Origin: Thermoplasmata archaeon
GTDB taxonomy: Archaea > Thermoplasmatota > Thermoplasmata > Thermoplasmatales > Thermoplasmataceae
Direction of reading: 5' to 3'
Assembly: GCA_021799315.1 (NCBI GenBank)
Contig: JAJZAR010000017.1
Coordinates: 1 to 18,377 of the forward strand
Length of the DNA: 18,377 bases
This document shows, one piece after another, positions 13,626-18,377 of the stretch (the first letter of the stretch is position 1; every line of letters begins with the position of its first letter). A model generated the notes under the pieces. The model did no database searches. It saw only the letters and a list, made by a program, of their open reading frames with translations, and had not been told where the DNA came from. Made by a program: the position numbers and the translations under genes.

Positions 13626-15296
13626 GAAAACAAAGGGGATGGTTGCTGCGGCGAAATATTTTGCTCTGGATACGGATATAAATACAGTGTCCATCAGATC
13701 CTGATAGGAACTTTCTGAACCCATGCTCACAGTCACATCCTTCCCGCCCCTTATGAATGTAACATCCTCACAATTCTCAGAGGCTTTCTCTATTATTTTC
13801 ACAATTTCCTCCGTTACAAGCTCAATATTGTCCTTTTCGCCCAGCGGATTCATATCCAGAGAACGCTGATTCACAATATGGTTATCTGTGGTGTATATGG
13901 CAATATAATGCAACATAGAGGCAGTTTTTTGCCTGATCCGGTTCATCAATTCCCCAGTAATGTTATTGGAGTCTGTAAGTAGAATACCCATTTTACTTGT
14001 TCCATAGTCAAAAATACATGCCTGCACCCCCAGAGGGCCTGTGGCCTTTGACGAGATGTTCCCTCTGGCATAACCAACCCTCGCCCTGTGCTCCTCTTTG
14101 AATTGCGATATGAAATCTTCTATTGAATCCATGTATGGATTAACATCTGACAGTGAATCGCCACCATGAACAAAATTATTCTGTGCATCAAGAATATCAA
14201 AGTTAAAATTGAACCTCTCCTTCACACGTTCAATTATCCTTTGCCCCTCTGCCAGATCGACATCGTCAAATGTTTTATCATTGGGGTTCATGGCTATAAA
14301 CCCGAAATTGCCGAACTTGATACCATCGATTATGATATCCGTTGATCTTCTTGAGGACAAGAATGACATTACTGAAGATTTGCTTTCCCCCTCCCATGCT
14401 TCTTTCATTGCTGAAGCTATGATCTCAATGTCTTTTTCACCTGAGCAGTTGTTGCTGTTTGTTGTGGTTGTGTGAAAAACCATAAGATCACCGCCCATTC
14501 CATTCATTTTGTCCTGCAGTCGTTTGGGCAGATTGCTTGTGCCGGATTGTCCAAAGGGTCCTGGATGAACGTATGGGAATACAAAGGTGCATTTGTCCAT
14601 GCCCCTACCATCTTGAATTCTTATGAAATTCACAGGAACAGTTCTCTTTTCCGAATACAGTTTACTGAAAAACCTGTCTCCAGAAACATTGTATCGAGAA
14701 TTTGTGGCACTGTAAAGGAAGAATTTGATAAGATCTCTTGGTTCCTCGTTGAATTTTTTCCTGAAAGTGGATGTGGATTTTATTATGAAAAGATATGCCA
14801 GATATGATGAAATTAATCCATATACGATCTCCTCGACAAGAACTGTGTAGTCATGATAGAAAACGAAGAATGGAATGAATGACAGGGGAAAAGTCATGGA
14901 ACTTACGTAGTTTACCCTGTCATCTTCTGACAGATAGACGTAGAAAACAAGGAATCTGAAAAATGACGTGAAAGATAGCGATATGGCAATATTCTGCGTT
15001 TTGAAAAATGGGAATATGAGTTCCAGTATGATATAGGGGATGTAGAAGATAACCATTGAAATGGCAAGAAGAAAAACATTTTTCTTAAGATTCATAGGGG
15101 AATTAACCTTTCTGGCAAGGATTCCATCCATTACAATTGTGATCAGGGACGAAACAACAATAAGCAGGATTGCAAAAATAATATCGGATGTCCATAGATA
15201 TTCTATGAACAAAATAACTGCCAGTACGCCAACGGTAACTTTCAGGGATGGCGCCCTCTTAACAAACCTTGTGAGATCAGAAAACGTTTTTTGCAT
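13566..15296 (-). CDS. DUF2070 archaeal membrane protein (neutral-ceramidase-like domain)
   Basis: 576-residue protein of the archaeal DUF2070/COG3356 family, annotated in COG as neutral-ceramidase-superfamily lipid hydrolase; function unproven. Six hydrophobic segments lie in the first 172 residues (about 18-36, 40-57, 73-92, 104-122, 133-150, 153-172), followed by a large soluble domain (about 180-545) and one last helix (549-570). The soluble domain has PYVHPGPFGQSGTSNLP (241-257), MVFHTTTTNSN (272-282), DAQNNFVHGGD (370-380) and TTDNH (469-473). These His/Asp/Asn residues are candidates for a metal centre, comparable to the HTHSGPGG motif of neutral ceramidases. It follows the NAD-kinase-like gene by 35 bases but has its own TATA-like element. 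A role with membrane lipids is inference from the superfamily. Confidence 0.82.
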   Translation of the reverse strand: MQKTFSDLTRFVKRAPSLKVTVGVLAVILFIEYLWTSDIIFAILLIVVSSLITIVMDGILARKVNSPMNLKKNVFLLAISMVIFYIPYIILELIFPFFKTQNIAISLSFTSFFRFLVFYVYLSEDDRVNYVSSMTFPLSFIPFFVFYHDYTVLVEEIVYGLISSYLAYLFIIKSTSTFRKKFNEEPRDLIKFFLYSATNSRYNVSGDRFFSKLYSEKRTVPVNFIRIQDGRGMDKCTFVFPYVHPGPFGQSGTSNLPKRLQDKMNGMGGDLMVFHTTTTNSNNCSGEKDIEIIASAMKEAWEGESKSSVMSFLSSRRSTDIIIDGIKFGNFGFIAMNPNDKTFDDVDLAEGQRIIERVKERFNFNFDILDAQNNFVHGGDSLSDVNPYMDSIEDFISQFKEEHRARVGYARGNISSKATGPLGVQACIFDYGTSKMGILLTDSNNITGELMNRIRQKTASMLHYIAIYTTDNHIVNQRSLDMNPLGEKDNIELVTEEIVKIIEKASENCEDVTFIRGGKDVTVSMGSESSYQDLMDTVFISVSRAKYFAAATIPFVFLIPLVLSITGVLFKIPFIT

Positions 15297-15320
15297 TTAT
15301 ATGCACCACATTGTGAAATA

Positions 15321-15330
15321 AAATTTAAAT
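15321..15330 (-). promoter_or_regulatory. TATA box of the DUF2070 gene
   Basis: The sequence atttaaattt (minus strand) is centred about 29 bases before ATG 15296 and lies in the 38-base gap after the NAD-kinase-like gene. DUF2070 can therefore be transcribed independently with a leader of only a few bases. Confidence 0.5.
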
Positions 15331-15334
15331 TATC

Positions 15335-16399
15335 CTATGATAACAGTGGAACCATGGTGAAGTGATCGTACCCTGTAATCACCCTTTTGAATTTGCCGAA
15401 AAATCCTGCGGGGATATTTTCCACATCATACACCAACCCTCTAATGGTCTCAAGCTTTCTCTGCGAAGAAACAACCATAACACCGTCCTTGCCTGCTTTT
15501 AGAATTGCTCTACTGTCAATCTGCCTGTTGCCCCTTCCAAGAAAGAAGCCATTTCCTGCATAGGGAGACACAACGATCTTGAGAGGAACATCGTCATGAA
15601 TATATTTATCAAAATCCTCAGGATAATAGTCTCGCTTGATTATTTTATGATCCCTTACAAGATCCACGGAAAATATTGTTGTTTCAAATCCCATAGCATG
15701 CATAATTTCCTTGCAGGTCGATCCTGTTCCTATGAGATAATAGGATGAATCCATTGTGTCTACCACATAGTTAGATATGCCGTCTTCGCTCCATTGAAAT
15801 GAAATGATCTTTGGATCATGGAATATATTTTCTGCTCCAATGCTTTTCAATACTCCATATTTGATGATCTTGAGTTCCCCCTCAGCCATTTTTTCTTCCA
15901 TGGCATCCTGTATGATCGCTTCCTGAATCAGTGCCTTCCCACCCGAATACAGATCAATTAGCATTGACGCTCTTTCAGGTGTTTCGGCAAAAATAGAACT
16001 GTACATTTTCATACCTGCCGGTATACCAAGAACGGGAATTTTTGGTGAAGCAAGAAATATGTCCTTAGCAGTACCGTCCCCGCCAGCGAACAGAATTATG
16101 TCGCACTGTTTTTCAGCAATTTTTATAAATTTTGTTGTGTCCTCACCAGTGGTTTCACCTTCAGGCGTATAGATAACTTCAACGTTTTCAAAATCACTCT
16201 CTCTCAGTACCTTTTCTCCCATATCTCCTGCAGCTGTTTTGAATGGATAGTTCCTGCTTAGAGATTCCAGGAATTTACTGGCCCTTAAGGCAGCATATCC
16301 ATGGGGCTTAAAATCTCCTATGAAATCAGAACCATTCATCCTGACATTAAGCCCTTCACCTGCACGCGGGTTAACAAGAAAACCGATGGTTATTGGCAT
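15335..16399 (-). CDS. ATP-NAD kinase-like protein (COG3199)
   Basis: 354-residue soluble protein of the predicted ATP-NAD/polyphosphate kinase family COG3199, distantly related to NAD kinase. It starts ITIGFLVNPRAGEGLNVRMNGSD (3-25), where NPRAG is the family's N-terminal loop. DIILFAGGDGTAKDIF (100-115) contains the GGDGT nucleotide-binding loop shared with NAD and diacylglycerol kinases. IPVLGIPAGMKMYSSIFAETPE (121-142) is the standard following motif, and the C-terminal domain has GTGSTCKEIM. The family is longer than classical NAD kinase (about 250-300 residues). The actual substrate is unproven. It begins one base after the stop of the membrane pseudoprotease gene upstream, so the two are almost certainly co-transcribed. 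No separate ribosome-binding site is visible. Confidence 0.82.
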   Translation of the reverse strand: MPITIGFLVNPRAGEGLNVRMNGSDFIGDFKPHGYAALRASKFLESLSRNYPFKTAAGDMGEKVLRESDFENVEVIYTPEGETTGEDTTKFIKIAEKQCDIILFAGGDGTAKDIFLASPKIPVLGIPAGMKMYSSIFAETPERASMLIDLYSGGKALIQEAIIQDAMEEKMAEGELKIIKYGVLKSIGAENIFHDPKIISFQWSEDGISNYVVDTMDSSYYLIGTGSTCKEIMHAMGFETTIFSVDLVRDHKIIKRDYYPEDFDKYIHDDVPLKIVVSPYAGNGFFLGRGNRQIDSRAILKAGKDGVMVVSSQRKLETIRGLVYDVENIPAGFFGKFKRVITGYDHFTMVPLLS

Positions 16400-16400
16400 T

Positions 16401-18146
16401 CTATTCTAAGGTAACAGCACAGCCTGTATAAGTATTGTTGTAAATAGCAACAAAAACTGGATCCTGAGGAGGTCGGGGGTAAACAATGCTTACGCTCATT
16501 GAACTGAGAGACTGTCCCACACCATCAATAGGAAACGTGATGCCTCCTGTTGTGTTGGAACCTGCAGCTGAGAATGACGTATTTCCGGACAACGTCTTTT
16601 CAGAATTGTCATAGATATATACGGTATACTGCCACGCCGAGGGGGCGCCGACCATTAAGGTAACATTCTGCGTTTTTACACCTCTGTTAGTGAATGAAAT
16701 GTTACTTACCATTGTGCCATTATGCTCACCATATTTCACTGGCAGTGCAAAAAAATTACCCTCATTCCCATCATGAAGCTTCAGAATCTTGAGACTCACT
16801 GTTTTCTCAAGAGACCCAATGAACACGTTTAAAGATATTGTAGTATAACCAAAATTCGCCGATGAGGTATTCATGTAAACCTCATAGGAATGTGATTGCC
16901 TTGCACTCACAACTCCCCCTGTGGTAAATACCTCCATGGGCATATTGGGAGATGTGGAGAAACCAGGATCTATGTCTGTTGTGCCCAGATTGGATACGGT
17001 TATATTGAAACTGGCCCGGCTGGATGAGGAATTACCCACCACGTACCATTGGCCTGAATCACTAACCAAAACCTGAGGCCCTGATTCGTGTACCGGGAAT
17101 GGAGTGAGACTCACGGTGGCAATAACAATAACAACCAGAATAGCGCCCAGAAATTTTAACGGCTTCACCTTTGAATTGGAATCTGCTGGTTCAAGGAAGT
17201 TCATACCCATGATGGCAAGAAACAGAGGGAGAATGAGCCATGATAGATATGTGAGTGATACAACGATCATTATGGTGAGAAATATGTAGGAGATATTCAT
17301 TCTGACAGATCTTTTGAGTCCAGATAGAATGAATCCTCCGTCCATAAGCCCTATGGGGAAACAATTGAAGGCTGTGAATGTTAGACCAGACCATCCTGCG
17401 AGTGATAGAGGATCCAGAAACCCGTTGATAGGTATGGCTCCTCTTCCCAGAGAATTCAGTATAATAGGGGAATGAAGGATGCTCTCTGCAGCATTGGTAG
17501 GTACAAAAGTGCCGGTATAGAGAGAAATGCCAAAATTGCCTATAAATAAAAATAGAGCGGATATGGAGAATCCCAAGATCAATGAGAGAAAACTTGAGAA
17601 TATTTCATCCGAAGAATTTAAAAACGGTTCCTCGCTGCTGTTTATTATACCCATAGTACCCATAAGAAAGGGGTTTGGTACAAGGATTGGAAGGGAATAT
17701 TTCTGCTTTCGCTTGCGTCTCAAAAGAAATTTTGGCAGTTCTCTGGCAAAGAGTATAAATCCCACAGGCAAGGCAAAAAACAGGAGAGAGAATAAAATAA
17801 CAGTGCCCTGAGAATAGGTTACATAATAACCTGATGAATAGATGTATCCCGAGTAAACTATGGTGGCAATTGTGAGAAACAGGAAAATGTATTTTATAGC
17901 ACTTTTTCTTCCGTTTTCTGATTTCTTAAGAACAATTATTTCGTCCTGGCCATTGCTGTATACATAATATCCTGAAGCTCTTAATTTGTAGTATAGCTGC
18001 CTGAATTTTTCAGGATCATAGCTTGATTTTGGAATTTTAAATGTGTGCACACCTGCTTCTTCTTCAATATGAGATATTGTAAAAAACGATGAAATGGCTT
18101 CAATCACAGTTCCATCGTATCGCCTGCTGCCGCTTCCTTTCTTCAT
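16401..18146 (-). CDS. M50/site-2-protease homologue lacking the HExxH motif, with secreted domain
   Basis: 581-residue membrane protein. Residues 1-75 form a small cytoplasmic domain as in archaeal M50 proteins; hydrophobic segments run from about 84 to 350. FARELPKFLLRR (133-144), followed by SLPILVPNPFLMGTMG (151-166), aligns with the HELGH...SLPYFIP...GTxGA region of EGY-type proteases. Here HExxH is R135-E136-L-P-K139, so both zinc histidines are lost. The second signature is retained: FLDPLSLAGWSGLTFTAFN (243-261) and N261-CFPIGLM-D269-G-G. Residues from about 351 to 581 look like an external beta-rich domain with about ten N-x-S/T sequons (for example at 372, 381, 426, 476, 482, 494, 522, 531). 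A catalytically inactive sensor or scaffold is inferred. It heads a likely operon with the COG3199 kinase gene. Confidence 0.78.
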   Translation of the reverse strand: MKKGSGSRRYDGTVIEAISSFFTISHIEEEAGVHTFKIPKSSYDPEKFRQLYYKLRASGYYVYSNGQDEIIVLKKSENGRKSAIKYIFLFLTIATIVYSGYIYSSGYYVTYSQGTVILFSLLFFALPVGFILFARELPKFLLRRKRKQKYSLPILVPNPFLMGTMGIINSSEEPFLNSSDEIFSSFLSLILGFSISALFLFIGNFGISLYTGTFVPTNAAESILHSPIILNSLGRGAIPINGFLDPLSLAGWSGLTFTAFNCFPIGLMDGGFILSGLKRSVRMNISYIFLTIMIVVSLTYLSWLILPLFLAIMGMNFLEPADSNSKVKPLKFLGAILVVIVIATVSLTPFPVHESGPQVLVSDSGQWYVVGNSSSSRASFNITVSNLGTTDIDPGFSTSPNMPMEVFTTGGVVSARQSHSYEVYMNTSSANFGYTTISLNVFIGSLEKTVSLKILKLHDGNEGNFFALPVKYGEHNGTMVSNISFTNRGVKTQNVTLMVGAPSAWQYTVYIYDNSEKTLSGNTSFSAAGSNTTGGITFPIDGVGQSLSSMSVSIVYPRPPQDPVFVAIYNNTYTGCAVTLE

Positions 18147-18173
18147 GTGCTTAAATAGTGATGCAAAAAGTGG

Positions 18174-18182
18174 TTTATTAAA
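18174..18182 (-). promoter_or_regulatory. TATA-like box of the M50-like gene
   Basis: On the minus strand this reads tttaataaa, centred about 32 bases before ATG 18146, which would leave a leader of a few bases. No ribosome-binding site precedes the ATG. Confidence 0.35.
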
Positions 18183-18277
18183 TTATCACTTCAATGGCTT
18201 TTTCCTCTATGTACAATCAATAGGCGTTGATTTTTCACTTAACCTTATCCATGGTCATAGGGTGTCTCGTGTTTCAT

Positions 18278-18305
18278 AAAATGTCATACGAATGTCTAAC
18301 ATTTT
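18278..18305. promoter_or_regulatory. Inverted and direct repeats at the promoter of the last gene
   Basis: AAAATGT (18278-18284) and ACATTTT (18299-18305) are a perfect 7-base inverted repeat whose right arm lies inside the TATA-like sequence. Within it, AATGTC occurs twice, at 18280 and 18291, 11 bases apart, that is, one helical turn. This is the layout of a repressor site. No regulator can be named. Confidence 0.35.
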
Positions 18306-18308
18306 TAA
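18301..18308 (+). promoter_or_regulatory. TATA-like box of the last gene
   Basis: The sequence atttttaa is centred about 25 bases before ATG 18329, consistent with a leaderless start like those of many genes in this window. Confidence 0.4.
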
Positions 18309-18328
18309 CAAAATAATAATGTGGGAAT

Positions 18329-18377
18329 ATGTCAGCACAACATATCCCAAGGTTAATTGCATTGATCGACAAAATAG
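18329..18377 (+). CDS. Start of an unidentified gene, cut by the window edge
   Basis: An open frame starts MSAQHIPRLIALIDKI and runs off the end after 16 codons. TATA spacing and absence of stops support it; an alternative ATG at 18319 in another frame also stays open. Too little is visible to name a family. Confidence 0.4.
   Translation, partial: MSAQHIPRLIALIDKI

Noticed and set aside
1..18377. Mobile elements, CRISPR arrays or phage genes
   Set aside because: No regularly spaced repeats, transposase or integrase motifs, or terminal inverted repeats with target duplications were seen; gene content is housekeeping throughout.

Overview
The window looks like a chromosomal segment of an acidophilic or heterotrophic archaeon of the order Thermoplasmatales (Thermoplasma/Ferroplasma/Cuniculiplasma type); genus is not resolved. 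The reasons are: an archaeal single-OB-fold SSB with a Gly/Arg tail, an archaeal ATP-dependent DNA ligase, a DUF2070 protein, a P-type proton-ATPase, AGA/AGG- and ATA-rich codon use, modest GC, and above all a mevalonate 3-kinase, known from the Thermoplasma version of the mevalonate pathway. Many genes have a TATA-like box about 24-28 bases before the start codon, which implies leaderless mRNAs. I used this geometry to choose several starts.

Layout. 1-877: a UspA-like stress protein with an unusual 3' hairpin, convergent with the next gene. 878-3241 (-): a plasma-membrane-type (P-IIIA) H+-ATPase with a TTG start. 3242-3645: the only long gene-free stretch, about 400 bases. 3646-4584 (-): mevalonate 3-kinase. 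It is divergent from a translationally coupled pair, a DsrE-like protein (4701-5048) and a BtuF-fold metal/corrinoid-binding-like protein without a signal peptide (5048-5869). 5941-6402: ssb, ending 2 bases from the convergent DNA ligase gene (6405-8162, -). 8292-8879: a small methyltransferase with a histidine-rich N-terminus.

9029-12424: a succinate dehydrogenase operon. It encodes flavoprotein SdhA, iron-sulfur SdhB, a single five-helix membrane anchor SdhC, and a 56-residue two-helix protein directly after sdhC that could be a fourth subunit. 12501-13625: aroC (chorismate synthase), whose 3' end overlaps by 60 bases the convergent DUF2070 gene (13566-15296, -). Upstream of DUF2070 on the same strand are a COG3199 ATP-NAD-kinase-like gene (15335-16399) and, one base away, a multi-pass site-2-protease homologue whose HExxH zinc motif has been lost (16401-18146). 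The last 49 bases begin another + strand gene, with a repeat-flanked promoter.

Most genes are housekeeping: proton balance, isoprenoid lipid precursors, replication/repair, respiration and aromatic amino acids. The less explained parts are the apparent S2P pseudoprotease with a secreted sequon-rich C-terminal domain next to a COG3199 kinase and DUF2070, the signal-less BtuF-like protein coupled to DsrE, the His-rich methyltransferase, and the extra small membrane protein of the sdh operon. I saw no CRISPR array, tRNA, rRNA, transposase or phage gene.
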